DNA of 64,000 nt from Sulfurihydrogenibium sp. YO3AOP1 (GCF_000020325.1 NC_010730.1:360001-424000); one strand, 5' to 3'. Shown: positions 52,977 to 62,238, counted from the stretch's first letter. Translations and numbers: made by a program. The notes: generated by a model from the sequence alone, not told the origin.

Positions 52977-54512
52977 TCAAGAAGTAATTTTTAACTTCTC
53001 CACCTCTTCTTTCAGCTTAGCTTCAAAAGATTCTTTAAACTTTTGAGAGTAGAAGGCTATGTAAACATTAGAAATACCGTTATTCTCCTCAATCTTGACC
53101 CAAATTCTTCTATGAACGATATAGAATGCCAGCATTGTTCCAAGAACTACTATAATAGTTCCAAGCCAAATGAGATTGGTTCCAGGGAAATAGCTAATCT
53201 GCAATCCTGAAAAATATCTTGGTTGCATATTTTCAATGATAAGTAAGTAAGGAAATCCATAAGGTTTTACAAATTTTTCGTAGGCAAAAATAGAAACGTT
53301 AACATCTGCACCAACTGGCATGTTAAACTCTTTATCGTTGTACTTTACTTTTGTTACGACTAAGGGGTCAAACACATCTTGCTGGGCTAACATTGGATTT
53401 TTGTAGTTTAAAGTCGTATTAACAACTTGAATTACAGCATCGTCAAATTTATAAATATTGTTATTGTAGTTGTAATTTATTCTTTTTGCTTTATTAAAAA
53501 ATTCAGAAACTCTCCTATCTAAATCTCTCAGCTGTTTTTCAATCTCTCTTTTTTTGTCTTCATCTGATTCTGATGCAAGTTTTTGATTTAAAATTTGAGA
53601 TTCTTCTATATACTTTATAAGTTCATCATAATTAACTGCTACTATAGAAGCTTCTTTAATCTCTCCTGTTTTTCCGTAAGATGTTTGAAAAATTCTATAA
53701 CCTTTATGTTCTGCTGGTTCGTTAACTTTTATAACTTTTTTCATAACGGGTTTTCCATCTTCTAAAATCTCTATTTCACTGTTATAGGATTTTACAGCAC
53801 CTGCAAACTCTTTGCTATCATAAAATTCAAGCCAAAATTTATCCACCTTTATTTCAAACGGCAATTTATAAATTTCATCTCCGGGTTTTAAAGAACCTTC
53901 TCTGTACTTTCTTATATAATCAGCTTTTTCACCTTCTGGAATTTCTATCTGACCCCTAACACCAAGATAGGAACCTAAGAAAGCGCCTATAAGGAAAATA
54001 ATGATACCTATGTGAGTAACAAGCATCGCAAGTCTTGAGACCTTGCCTTTTTCTGCAAAGAGATATACAGCATTATCTTCTTTTATGACTTCAACCTTTC
54101 TAAAACCTAAGTTATGAATAAATGAAACAATTTTTTGAAGAGTTTCATCGATTGATTCATTGAAAGAAAGCTTTATCGTAGAAGGCTTTTTTAAAACACC
54201 TTCCGGCATCTTCTTTTCTACTTTACCAAAGGCAGTTCTATAGATTGATGGAAATCTTTCGATTGTGGCAAAGATTACAGCTATGGCTACCAAAACTATC
54301 AATAACTGATAATACCATGCATGGAATACATTGTTTAACCAAGTAATCCATATAATTTTTGCGGGAATTTCTCCATACTCTTTATAGTAAGTAATATAGG
54401 TTTCACCTTGTTTTATGTATGTTGACCCTAAAACAGACAAAATTGCTAAAAGAATTAAATAAATAATTCCAAGTTTTACATTTCCAAGAAATGATATGAT
54501 TTTTTTAATCAA
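52977..54512 (-). CDS. resB: ResB/Ccs1-type cytochrome c biogenesis protein
   Basis: A 511-residue membrane protein with TM helices at about 12-32, 68-88, 158-178 and 440-462 and a large external domain between the last two. The ResB hallmarks are KLGIIYLILLAILSVLGSTYIKQ near the start, VTHIGIIIFLIGAFLGSYLGVRGQI and HKGYRIFQTSYG. With CcsA (not in the window) it delivers haem and holds apocytochrome c in System II maturation. It overlaps spoVG by 8 bp. Confidence 0.9.
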   Translation of the reverse strand: MIKKIISFLGNVKLGIIYLILLAILSVLGSTYIKQGETYITYYKEYGEIPAKIIWITWLNNVFHAWYYQLLIVLVAIAVIFATIERFPSIYRTAFGKVEKKMPEGVLKKPSTIKLSFNESIDETLQKIVSFIHNLGFRKVEVIKEDNAVYLFAEKGKVSRLAMLVTHIGIIIFLIGAFLGSYLGVRGQIEIPEGEKADYIRKYREGSLKPGDEIYKLPFEIKVDKFWLEFYDSKEFAGAVKSYNSEIEILEDGKPVMKKVIKVNEPAEHKGYRIFQTSYGKTGEIKEASIVAVNYDELIKYIEESQILNQKLASESDEDKKREIEKQLRDLDRRVSEFFNKAKRINYNYNNNIYKFDDAVIQVVNTTLNYKNPMLAQQDVFDPLVVTKVKYNDKEFNMPVGADVNVSIFAYEKFVKPYGFPYLLIIENMQPRYFSGLQISYFPGTNLIWLGTIIVVLGTMLAFYIVHRRIWVKIEENNGISNVYIAFYSQKFKESFEAKLKEEVEKLKITS

Positions 54513-54795
54513 TGTTTTCCTCCGGCTTTACGTCCATCATTTCTTTATACTTATCAACCACTGCCCTTCTGATTTGTTCTAATTGCTGACTTTCAAGAAT
54601 TTCAACAATATCAACGAATTTGTTGCCAGACCTTTTCTTTGGAAAGCTTAAAAAAAGTCCACCGTGCTTTGATTCTATGAGTTTTATATCTCTTATTAAG
54701 ATTAAGTCATCTAAAACTATCTCTGCAACAGCTCTAACCCTTCCGCCTATTCTTCCAGTGTTAAAAGGAAATAGATTTACTTGAGTAATCTTCAT
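54505..54795 (-). CDS. spoVG: SpoVG-family protein
   Basis: The 96-residue product matches the whole SpoVG domain: MKITQVNLFPF at the start, VRAVAEIVLDDLILIRDIKLIE in the middle and GGLFLSFPKKRSG before a charged C-terminus. SpoVG proteins bind nucleic acid and act as broad regulators outside spore formers. It starts 5 bp after pfkA and overlaps resB by 8 bp. Confidence 0.92.
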   Translation of the reverse strand: MKITQVNLFPFNTGRIGGRVRAVAEIVLDDLILIRDIKLIESKHGGLFLSFPKKRSGNKFVDIVEILESQQLEQIRRAVVDKYKEMMDVKPEENID

Positions 54796-54800
54796 GCTTA

Positions 54801-55775
54801 TTACATAGATAGAATGTTATTTATTTGATACTCTTCAAGATTTGGAATTCTAACTTTATTAAAGCTAATTTCCAGTGGTTTTGTAAGAAGTTTACCATTT
54901 TCATAGGCAACCATAAAATTCTTCTCACCTTGAACAAATTTTTCAACAGCAAAAACTCCAAATTTTGAAGCCATTACTCTATCGTATGCTGAAGGACTAC
55001 CACCCCTTTGTATGTATCCAAGAACCTGATATCTAATTTCTCCAACATCTTTGTCTTTTAATCTTTCGTTTAGTATTTCAGAAAGTTCTTTTGCTGATGC
55101 AACACCTTCAGCAAGAACAATTATCGCAAAGTTTTTCCCCATTTCTTTTGCTTTCAAGATTGTTTCTTCAATTACATGAAGCGGAAATGGATATTCTGGT
55201 ATTAATGTTAATTCCGCTCCTACAGCAATACCTACTTCTAATGCTATAAATCCGTTATCTCTTCCCATCACTTCTACAATAAAGATTCTTTCATGGGACA
55301 TGGTTGTGTCTTTTATTTTATCTATTGCTTCCATAGCATTATTTACAGCTGTATCAAACCCTATTGCATAATCTGTTCCATAAATATCATTGTCAATAGT
55401 TTTTGGAATTCCTATGATGTTTAGTCCAAAATCTTTTTGCAGTAAATAAGCACCTTGAAAGCTTCCATTACCACCAATCACAAACAATGCCTCTATATTA
55501 TGTTTTTGTATATTTTCATAAGCTATTTTTCTAAAATTATAATCTTTAAATCTTGGCTCTCTTGCAGTTAAAAGAATAGTTCCTCCCTTTTGTAAAATAC
55601 CTGCAACAGATTTGTAATCTAAGGTCGTAAAATCGTTTTCTATAAGACCTTTAAAACCTCTTTTAAAAGCTACAACTTCAATATTATAGTAATTAGCAGT
55701 TCTAACAACTGCCCTAATGCATGCGTTAAGACCAGGGCAGTCTCCACCGCTTGTAAGTAATCCGATTTTTTTCAT
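54801..55775 (-). CDS. pfkA: 6-phosphofructokinase
   Basis: A 324-residue PfkA-family enzyme. It has TSGGDCPGLNACIRAVV at the start, VIGGNGSFQGA near residue 100, GIPKTIDNDIYGTDYAIGF near 122, VEVMGRDNG and a substrate-binding YIQRGGSPSAYDR. The usual GGDGS is GGNGS here, so the magnesium-site Asp is Asn. The donor-determining positions are Gly (ATP-like) and Lys (PKTIDND, found in PPi-dependent and group III enzymes). Phosphoryl donor is therefore uncertain. Its ATG overlaps the preceding gene's stop by one base. Confidence 0.9.
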   Translation of the reverse strand: MKKIGLLTSGGDCPGLNACIRAVVRTANYYNIEVVAFKRGFKGLIENDFTTLDYKSVAGILQKGGTILLTAREPRFKDYNFRKIAYENIQKHNIEALFVIGGNGSFQGAYLLQKDFGLNIIGIPKTIDNDIYGTDYAIGFDTAVNNAMEAIDKIKDTTMSHERIFIVEVMGRDNGFIALEVGIAVGAELTLIPEYPFPLHVIEETILKAKEMGKNFAIIVLAEGVASAKELSEILNERLKDKDVGEIRYQVLGYIQRGGSPSAYDRVMASKFGVFAVEKFVQGEKNFMVAYENGKLLTKPLEISFNKVRIPNLEEYQINNILSM

Positions 55776-56056
55776 TATTTATTTAGCATGTAGCAAAAAT
55801 CAGAAGCTTGAGCCATCTCCGGGATAATATCGCCTGTTTGTTTGTTAACATAAACTTTTCTGACAGTTGATAAATTTTCATAACCTTTTAGATTGATTTC
55901 ACCTATAAAATATTTATCATTTTCGCAAACGTTGATTGTATAGTCTTTACCAAGTCCTACATAGTTTGCTATCTTTTTCTCTGCTTCTTGTTTTGTGATT
56001 GCAAATGATGCGCTTACAACAGATGTAATAGCTAATGCAAATAATACTTTTTTCAT
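55775..56056 (-). CDS. small exported PepSY-like protein
   Basis: A 93-residue protein with a signal peptide at residues 1-19 (MKKVLFALAITSVVSASFA) and one small domain ITKQEAEKKIANYVGLGKDY... ending in a KVYVNKQTGDIIPE hairpin, the usual PepSY-type helix plus beta-sheet pattern. Two cysteines (about 44 and 88) could form a disulfide in the periplasm. It is co-transcribed with pfkA (TAATG overlap), but a functional link is not clear. Confidence 0.65.
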   Translation of the reverse strand: MKKVLFALAITSVVSASFAITKQEAEKKIANYVGLGKDYTINVCENDKYFIGEINLKGYENLSTVRKVYVNKQTGDIIPEMAQASDFCYMLNK

Positions 56057-56616
56057 GATACAACCTCCAAAAAATTTAGGATAATTTTATCACTTTTTGA
56101 GATTAATTTGTATATGTTTTATTGTTTTTGAAGTAAGAAAACGAGAGGTAAGAGAGTGGGTTTTACTACAGGAATGTCCCGTCAGTCTGAAACAGGACTA
56201 AGTTATGGACAATTTATGCATTGCCCCCTACCTACCATCCTATTCTACGTCTCGCCAAATCATTAACAGCTTTTCCAGAGAAGTAGTCTCTTAAGAAAAA
56301 ACTTTCCGAGAAAGGGGCAAGAACTTGCTAGTTAAAATTCCTTCCATCGATTTTCTCACAGAAACTTTGATTACTTTGAAGGCTTTTTATCTTCTATGCT
56401 CACTTAGAAGAATTTCCTGTTTTTCTTTTTAAAGAATCAAAAAAGAGATCCTTCGGACTAAAGTCCTCAGGATGACGAGGAATGTAAAAATGCGTCATTC
56501 TAAAGCTGTGAGAAGAATCTCCGCCTGTATGCCTTACAGTGTCATTCTGAACGAATGTTCTTATTTTCAAAAAATCAAAAAAGAGATTCTGCCGTGAAAA
56601 ACCTCTTTTTATGTGA
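56057..56616. other. 560 bp gap: repeats plus a coding-like remnant
   Basis: The palindrome relative GGACAATTTATGCATTGCC is at 56207-56225. On the minus strand, about 56232-56330 reads QVLAPFSESFFLRDY then FSGKAVNDLARRRIGW and a stop, with another stop upstream, which looks like the end of a decayed gene of a family I do not recognise. REP units follow at 56445-56476 (inner GGACTAAAGTCC) and 56494-56521, with half a unit at 56541 (GTCATTCTGAACGAATG). The last 40 bp carry the nfu terminator-like hairpin. Confidence 0.6.
56579..56613 (-). terminator. possible terminator of the nfu gene
   Basis: On the minus strand AAAAAGAGG and CTCTTTTTTG pair over 8 bp around a loop derived from a REP arm and end in a T run, just after the nfu stop. 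The stem is weak for a thermophile. Confidence 0.4.
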
Positions 56617-56856
56617 TTATCCTAAGTTTATGGCTACTACTTCTTTAACTTCTGGGATAGCTTGTTTTAATCTTGTCTCTACACCACCTTTTAAAGTCCA
56701 TAAAGACATATGACATCCTGAACATGCACCCATTAATCTAACATAAACAGTACCATCTTCACCAACATCAACAAGTTCAACATCTCCACCGTCAAATCTT
56801 AAATATGGTCTAACTTGCTCTAAAACTTCCTCGACCTTTTGTCTATCTATTGCCAT
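56617..56856 (-). CDS. NifU C-terminal-domain (Nfu) iron-sulfur carrier
   Basis: A 79-residue protein made of one NifU C-terminal domain: VEEVLEQVRPYLRFDGGDVELV, then the cluster-binding CSGC in GACSGCHMSLWTLKGGVE, and IPEVKEVVAI. It carries and donates [4Fe-4S] clusters. The ATG at 56856 has a GTAGGAGGC site. A longer frame to 56898 runs through that site and is rejected. Confidence 0.92.
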   Translation of the reverse strand: MAIDRQKVEEVLEQVRPYLRFDGGDVELVDVGEDGTVYVRLMGACSGCHMSLWTLKGGVETRLKQAIPEVKEVVAINLG

Positions 56857-56932
56857 CTTAAAGCCTCCTACTTTGTTTATGCTAAAATTATATACCAAGC
56901 GGTTAAAATTTTTATGATTTAAGTGAGGATAA

Positions 56933-57547
56933 ATGGGGTTTTTTATTACGTTTGAAGGAATAGAAGCATCAGGTAAAACTACACAGATAAATCTTCTTTA
57001 TGATTACTTAAAAAGTATAGGTAAGAATGTTATAAAGACAAGAGAACCCGGCGGGACTAAAATAGGTCAAAAAATTAGAGAAATATTACTTTCAAAATGG
57101 GATGAAAAATTTCCATACATAGCTGAACTTTTACTTTACGAATCAGACAGAAATATACATATTCAAAGCATAGTCAAACCAAGCTTAGATGCCGGTTATA
57201 TAGTTTTATCAGATAGATACATTGACTCTACAACTGCATATCAGCACTATGCAAGAGGGATTGATTATGAGATTGTTAGCTATCTAAATACTCTTGCAAC
57301 AGATGGATTAAAGCCTAATTTAACATTTTTGATAGATATTCCTGTTGAAATTAGTCTTAAAAGATTAAGCGAAAGTAAAGACAGGATAGAGAGCGAAGAT
57401 ATAGAATTTCATAAAAAGTTAAGAGAAGGATTTTTAAAGATTGCTGAAAATGAAAAAGGTAGATTTGTTGTCATTGATGGAACGATGGATATTATGGAAA
57501 TACACAAAATTATTGTTGATTCGTTAAAACAGAGAAGCATAATATGA
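56933..57547 (+). CDS. tmk: thymidylate kinase
   Basis: A 204-residue dTMP kinase with P-loop FEGIEASGKTTQ (residues 6-17), the DR(Y/E)-type TREPGGTKIGQKIREILL, LSDRYIDSTTAYQHYARG and a lid region with DRIESED. It makes dTDP for DNA synthesis. It overlaps holB by 4 bp, starting the conserved tmk-holB-ricT order also known from Bacillus. Confidence 0.95.
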   Translation: MGFFITFEGIEASGKTTQINLLYDYLKSIGKNVIKTREPGGTKIGQKIREILLSKWDEKFPYIAELLLYESDRNIHIQSIVKPSLDAGYIVLSDRYIDSTTAYQHYARGIDYEIVSYLNTLATDGLKPNLTFLIDIPVEISLKRLSESKDRIESEDIEFHKKLREGFLKIAENEKGRFVVIDGTMDIMEIHKIIVDSLKQRSII

Positions 57548-58482
57548 AGGTTATCGGACACGAGAAAGAAAAGACACTGATTAAGAAATATTTACATAAA
57601 AATTATGACTCTTTATCTTTACTATATGAGGGTAAAGACTGTATTGGTAAAAAGTTATTGGCTTTATATACTGCTCGTGGTTTTTTATGTGAAAAGAAAG
57701 AAGGTTTTGGCTGTGGAGTATGTAATGATTGCAAGTTAGTCAATAATTTAATTTCTAATGTTTATGAAAACACAAACCTAACACCACATCCCAATATAAT
57801 GCTTATTCAATCTGACAACAGAGAGATAAAAATAGACCAAATTAGAGAAGCTATAAGCTTTCTTTCTTTAAAGTCTTCGAAAGGAAAGGTTTTAATCATA
57901 GAAAAGGCAGAAAATTTAAATACAGAAAGTGCAAATGCATTGCTAAAAACCTTGGAAGAACCACCGTCAAACACTTTAATCATACTTACAACTTCTAACC
58001 AAAATCAGCTTCTTCCTACAATAGTTTCTAGGCTAAAAAAAATTAGATTTAGAAAGTTGAGCCATCAGGATGTGGTTGATATTTTAAGCCTAAAATTAAG
58101 TGATGAAAAAAAGATCAAAGAGCTTGCTGATATATCAGATGGAAGTTTATGTATTGCTTCTACGTTATTGAAAAAAGAGGAGATTTATGTATGGGCTAAA
58201 GATTTTGTTGGAATTTTGATAAACAAAAAACATCCGGAAGGTATATTTTCAATCGCAGCTAAGATAGACAAAATGGATATAGAAGATGTAAATCTTTTTT
58301 TTGATATAATTTTCAAATTCTACATTAAGCATAGTAAAGATTTAAAAGATATTGATAGCTATCAAAAATTTTTAAATCAGTATAGATTAGCTATTACAAG
58401 TTTAAGAAAGGGTGTTAAGAAAAAATTGATTATTGAAAGTTTTTATTTTAGACTAACTCAAAAAGGAGCGTTGTATGAATAA
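57544..58482 (+). CDS. holB: DNA polymerase III delta' subunit
   Basis: A 312-residue clamp-loader subunit. It has HEKEKTLIKKYL near the start, a zinc module with cysteines in CEKKEGFGCGVCNDC (about 50-64), KVLIIEKAENLNTESANALLKTLEEPPSNT and the SRC-like segment TIVSRLKKIRF in which the usual Cys is Leu. The P-loop is degenerate, as usual for delta'. It overlaps both neighbours (4 and 8 bp). Confidence 0.9.
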   Translation: MKVIGHEKEKTLIKKYLHKNYDSLSLLYEGKDCIGKKLLALYTARGFLCEKKEGFGCGVCNDCKLVNNLISNVYENTNLTPHPNIMLIQSDNREIKIDQIREAISFLSLKSSKGKVLIIEKAENLNTESANALLKTLEEPPSNTLIILTTSNQNQLLPTIVSRLKKIRFRKLSHQDVVDILSLKLSDEKKIKELADISDGSLCIASTLLKKEEIYVWAKDFVGILINKKHPEGIFSIAAKIDKMDIEDVNLFFDIIFKFYIKHSKDLKDIDSYQKFLNQYRLAITSLRKGVKKKLIIESFYFRLTQKGALYE

Positions 58483-59347
58483 CATAAAACCGGTAAGAAT
58501 AAGGTTTTTTGATACAAACAAATTTTCTGAGGCAGAGGTTCCGGTAAGTGTAAAAAAAGGAGACTTTGTAGTTATTGAATCAGAAAAAGGTGAGGAGCTT
58601 GTTTTAGTTCTTGGTAATACTGTTTACACACCGGAATTAAAAAATTATAAATTTCTTAGAAAAGCAACAAAAGAAGATATTATGAGGTTTGATGCTTACG
58701 AAAACGAAGCTCAGGAGCATCTTAAAACCTGTAAAGAAGAAGCAAGCAATCAAGGCTTAAAGATGAATCTTTTAAAAGCTTACATACCAATAAACAGAAG
58801 TAAAGTAATTTTCTATTATACTGCAGAAAGTAGAGTGGATTTCAGAGAGCTTGTAAAGATCCTTGCTAAAAAGATAAAGATGAGAATAGAGATGAGGCAG
58901 GTTGGAGTGAGAGATGGGGTTCAAATTGCAGGTGCAATTGGCATATGTGGTCAACAGTGTTGTTGTAATGTATTTTTAGATAAATTTGAAAATATCTCTG
59001 TAGAAATTTTAGAAGACCAAAATCTTCCGCCAACGCCGACAAAGTTTACAGGAATCTGCGGAAGACTTATGTGCTGTTTGACTTATGAACTTGGAAATTA
59101 TGAGATTAAAAAAGACCTTCCGGAAATTGGTTCAACCATCAATTGGGACGGCAAAGATTATATAGTTAAATACTACGATTTTATAAGAGAGAAAATAATC
59201 TTAACAAATGAAGAAAATGATACGATTGAAATTGGTTTTAAAGAGCTTGAAGAAAAAGGAATGATTAAGCCACAAAAAAGTTGTAGTGGATGTAATGGTT
59301 GTGGGTCAAAAGAAAATCTAACAATACCTGAGGCTGAATTAAATTGA
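58475..59347 (+). CDS. ricT: PSP1-domain protein, RicT/YaaT type
   Basis: A 290-residue protein with the PSP1 C-terminal domain: RVDFRELVKILAKKIKMRIEMRQVGVRDGV, the Cys-rich GICGQQCCCNVFL and FTGICGRLMCCLTYE, then a tail with CSGCNGCGS. In Bacillus the RicT complex carries iron-sulfur clusters and promotes RNase Y-dependent RNA processing. It follows holB as in many genomes and shares TTGA with the kdsD start. Confidence 0.88.
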   Translation: MNNIKPVRIRFFDTNKFSEAEVPVSVKKGDFVVIESEKGEELVLVLGNTVYTPELKNYKFLRKATKEDIMRFDAYENEAQEHLKTCKEEASNQGLKMNLLKAYIPINRSKVIFYYTAESRVDFRELVKILAKKIKMRIEMRQVGVRDGVQIAGAIGICGQQCCCNVFLDKFENISVEILEDQNLPPTPTKFTGICGRLMCCLTYELGNYEIKKDLPEIGSTINWDGKDYIVKYYDFIREKIILTNEENDTIEIGFKELEEKGMIKPQKSCSGCNGCGSKENLTIPEAELN

Positions 59348-60291
59348 TTTTGGATATTGCAAAAAAAACAATAGATGAGGAGATAAATGCCTTAAACAGA
59401 CTTAAAGACTCATTAGATGAAAATTTTGAAAAGGCTGTAAACTTAATTTTAAATTGTAAAGGTAAAGTTGTAATAACAGGAATTGGCAAATCAGGAATCG
59501 TAGGCAAAAAAATTTCTTCTACTTTTTCATCAACGGGTACACCTTCGTTTTTCTTGCATCCGGCTGAAGCCATTCATGGCGACCTTGGGATGGTAGAAAA
59601 AGAAGACTTGATTTTAGCCATCTCAAACAGTGGTGAAACTCCGGAATTAATCGCAATCATTCCAATTTTAAAAAGATGGGGAAACAAGATAATCTCTATA
59701 ACAAATAAAAAAGACTCTACTTTGGCAAAATATTCTGATGTGGTTTTATATTTAAACGTTGACAAAGAAGCCTGTCCGCTGAATTTAGCACCAACTTCAA
59801 CGTCGACGGCAACGCTTGTTCTTGGTGATGCTTTGGCAGTAGCATTACTTACATTAAGAGGTTTTAAAGAAGAAGATTTTGCAAAATTTCATCCAGGCGG
59901 TTCTCTTGGTAAAAAGCTTATGAAAGTTGAGCATATCATGAGAAAAGACCTGCCATTATCTTATACAGATGCACCTTTAAGAGAAGCTATTATTGAAATG
60001 TCAGAAAAAGGCTTAGGTGCTGTTTTGATAGTTGATAAAAATAATAATTTAGTGGGAATTATAACAGATGGCGACCTAAGAAGATTTATAAACAAAGGTG
60101 GTAGTATAGACAATTCTTTGGCAAAAGATGTTATGACAAAAAACCCTAAGGTAGCTGAAAAACATTGGTATGTTCTTCAAGCATTGGAGTTAATGGAAAG
60201 ATATAACATAACAGTCCTTCCGGTGGTTGAAAACAGTAAGCCAATAGGAATAGTTCATATTCATGATATTTTAAAGAGTGGAGTGATTTAG
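59344..60291 (+). CDS. kdsD: D-arabinose 5-phosphate isomerase
   Basis: A 315-residue KpsF/GutQ-type isomerase. The SIS domain covers about 35-170 (VVITGIGKSGIVGKKISSTFSSTGTPSFFLHPAEAIHGDLG), followed by paired CBS domains at about 205-315. It makes arabinose 5-phosphate for KDO of LPS. The TTG start at 59344 overlaps the ricT stop (TTGA). It ends by overlapping the convergent RlmN-like gene by 4 bp. Confidence 0.93.
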   Translation: MILDIAKKTIDEEINALNRLKDSLDENFEKAVNLILNCKGKVVITGIGKSGIVGKKISSTFSSTGTPSFFLHPAEAIHGDLGMVEKEDLILAISNSGETPELIAIIPILKRWGNKIISITNKKDSTLAKYSDVVLYLNVDKEACPLNLAPTSTSTATLVLGDALAVALLTLRGFKEEDFAKFHPGGSLGKKLMKVEHIMRKDLPLSYTDAPLREAIIEMSEKGLGAVLIVDKNNNLVGIITDGDLRRFINKGGSIDNSLAKDVMTKNPKVAEKHWYVLQALELMERYNITVLPVVENSKPIGIVHIHDILKSGVI

Positions 60292-61097
60292 ACTACTGTT
60301 AACCTATTTATCATTAAAGTACCACAACCGCCTATTTTTCTTGTTCTGTATCTATTGGATAAAGTTGTTCTAACTCCATGACTTTTTAGCTTTAAAAATG
60401 CTTTTTCGTACTCTTCATCCGGAGTGGTCTTAAATGGCAAACTTTCTATCTCATTGTATTTAAGCAAAGAAACTCCAATGTTTAATCTTTTTGCAATGTT
60501 TGCCAAAGCCTCTAACTCTTCGTCAGAGTCATTTTCTCCATAGATTAGCAGATATCCGATAGAATAAAGCTTTCTTTTTCTGCTTGATAAAGTTTTTAAA
60601 TGGTTTTCAAAGACTTGAATTAATTCTTCTATGCTATGAGAGTTTGGAATTAAGGATTTTCTTTTTTCTTCTAAAACTGAATGTAGAGATAATGTCAGTC
60701 CATCATGATTTAGATGAAGTAGCTCTTTAAAGTATTTTATGGGAAATCCTGTTGTGTAAAAGCTAACTTTTAAACCAATAGACTTAAAGTAATCAAATGC
60801 TTGTTTAACATTTTCAAAGTTAAGTAGTGGTTCACCAATTCCGGCAAAGGCTATGTTTGTAATCTCAAATCCTTGGTCTTTTGCTATTTCGAACTGATTA
60901 ATAATCTCTTGTGATGAAAGATTTCTTATAAGACCATTTAAGCCAGATGCACAGAATGCACATCTGACCGAACATCCAACCTGAGATGAAACGCATAAAG
61001 TAGTCCTATAATGGACAGATTCTATGGTGTATCCATCATCTGTTTTTATCTCTAACAAACAGTTAAGCTGGTCTTGGATGATTCCTTCTAATTTCAT
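60288..61097 (-). CDS. short RlmN/Cfr-like radical SAM protein
   Basis: A 269-residue radical SAM protein with the RlmN/Cfr core: TTLCVSSQVGC (first catalytic Cys near 34), cluster motif CSVRCAFC, GLIRNLSSQEIINQ, GIGEPLLNFENV, LSLHS and the C-terminal GGCGTL carrying the second catalytic Cys. The N-terminal accessory domain of about 85 residues found in RlmN is missing, with the chain starting about 30 residues before the first motif. It may methylate a different RNA or have another substrate. It overlaps the oxidoreductase gene by 4 bp. Confidence 0.8.
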   Translation of the reverse strand: MKLEGIIQDQLNCLLEIKTDDGYTIESVHYRTTLCVSSQVGCSVRCAFCASGLNGLIRNLSSQEIINQFEIAKDQGFEITNIAFAGIGEPLLNFENVKQAFDYFKSIGLKVSFYTTGFPIKYFKELLHLNHDGLTLSLHSVLEEKRKSLIPNSHSIEELIQVFENHLKTLSSRKRKLYSIGYLLIYGENDSDEELEALANIAKRLNIGVSLLKYNEIESLPFKTTPDEEYEKAFLKLKSHGVRTTLSNRYRTRKIGGCGTLMINRLTVV

Positions 61098-62224
61098 TTT
61101 GCTACTAAGCTTTCTTCCGGCTCTTCTTGTCCGGATGGTATTCCTTCAACAAGCTCTCTTATTAAATCCTTCACATGAACTAATCTTTTAATTCTATATC
61201 CATTAGCACCGGAGAAGAATAATCCTGTTTCTACTCTTCCAAGGTAAGCATCTCCAAGTCTGTCTGCTATACAGTATCCAACCTTTTTAGCTTCTTCTCC
61301 ATGATTACATGGAACTACACAGTTAGACGTACATTTAACTTCCGGAGCTATTCCTCTTTCAATATCTTTTATAAGCTTTGTTACAATTCCCCTTGCCGGA
61401 TAGCCAACAGGTGATTTAAGTAAAACTATATCTTCCTTTTTTGCATTTATGATAACTTTTTTAAATTCTGGTGATGCATCACATTCATAAGTTCCAACAA
61501 ACCTTGTACCCATCTGAACGCCGGCAGCACCTTGTGAAATATACCATTCAATATCCTCTTTACTCCAAATTCCACCTGCAACTATGACCGGAAAATCTCC
61601 CCACATATCCCTTTCTTTTAAAACCTCAGGAAGAAGATTTTCTAACTGATATTCCGGCTTAAAACAGTCTTCATAAGGTATCCCTTGATGACCTCCGGAC
61701 AATGGACCTTCAAGCACTACTGCATCAGGAAGTCTGTTATACTTCTTTTTCCAGTGTTTACAGATTACCCTTAAAGCCCTTGCAGAAGATACAATCGGCA
61801 CAAGAGCAGCATCAGAACCTTCCGCATATTCAGGAAGTCTAAGCGGCAATCCAGCACCGGAGATTATTATTTTAGCACCGGCTTCAATAGAATCTCTAAC
61901 GACTCTATCATACTCTGTAATGGCACAGAGAATGTTTACGCCTATTATAGCTTTTTCTCCACCTGCTATTTCTTTTGCATCTTGTATTATTTTTGTTAAA
62001 GCTTCTTTGTTATGAATATACTTACTTCCTATTGGCCTTCCGTCTTTTAGTTTTACATAGTTAGGATATCTGTATCCTGTTCCAACGGAGGATACAACCC
62101 CCAAACATCCATGCTTAGAAACATTGCCTGCCAAATTTTCCCACGATATACCAACGCCCATTCCGCCTTGAATTATTGGATATTCAAATTCATATTTTCC
62201 TATTCTTAAACTTGGTAAGCCCAT
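61094..62224 (-). CDS. FMN-dependent NAD(P)H oxidoreductase (2-nitropropane dioxygenase-like)
   Basis: A 376-residue TIM-barrel flavoprotein. It has PIIQGGMGVGISWENLAG at the N-terminus, GVVSSVGTGYR, IISGAGLPLRLPE, VLEGPLSGGHQG, VIVAGGIWSKEDIEWYISQGAAGVQMGTRF (FMN phosphate site) and a Cys-containing tail CTSNCVVPCNHG. The family includes nitronate monooxygenases and FabK-like enoyl reductases. The long C-terminus is unlike short nitronate monooxygenases. The physiological substrate is unknown. It is followed by the RlmN-like gene (4 bp overlap). Confidence 0.85.
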   Translation of the reverse strand: MGLPSLRIGKYEFEYPIIQGGMGVGISWENLAGNVSKHGCLGVVSSVGTGYRYPNYVKLKDGRPIGSKYIHNKEALTKIIQDAKEIAGGEKAIIGVNILCAITEYDRVVRDSIEAGAKIIISGAGLPLRLPEYAEGSDAALVPIVSSARALRVICKHWKKKYNRLPDAVVLEGPLSGGHQGIPYEDCFKPEYQLENLLPEVLKERDMWGDFPVIVAGGIWSKEDIEWYISQGAAGVQMGTRFVGTYECDASPEFKKVIINAKKEDIVLLKSPVGYPARGIVTKLIKDIERGIAPEVKCTSNCVVPCNHGEEAKKVGYCIADRLGDAYLGRVETGLFFSGANGYRIKRLVHVKDLIRELVEGIPSGQEEPEESLVAK

Positions 62225-62238
62225 TTTAAAACCTCTCT

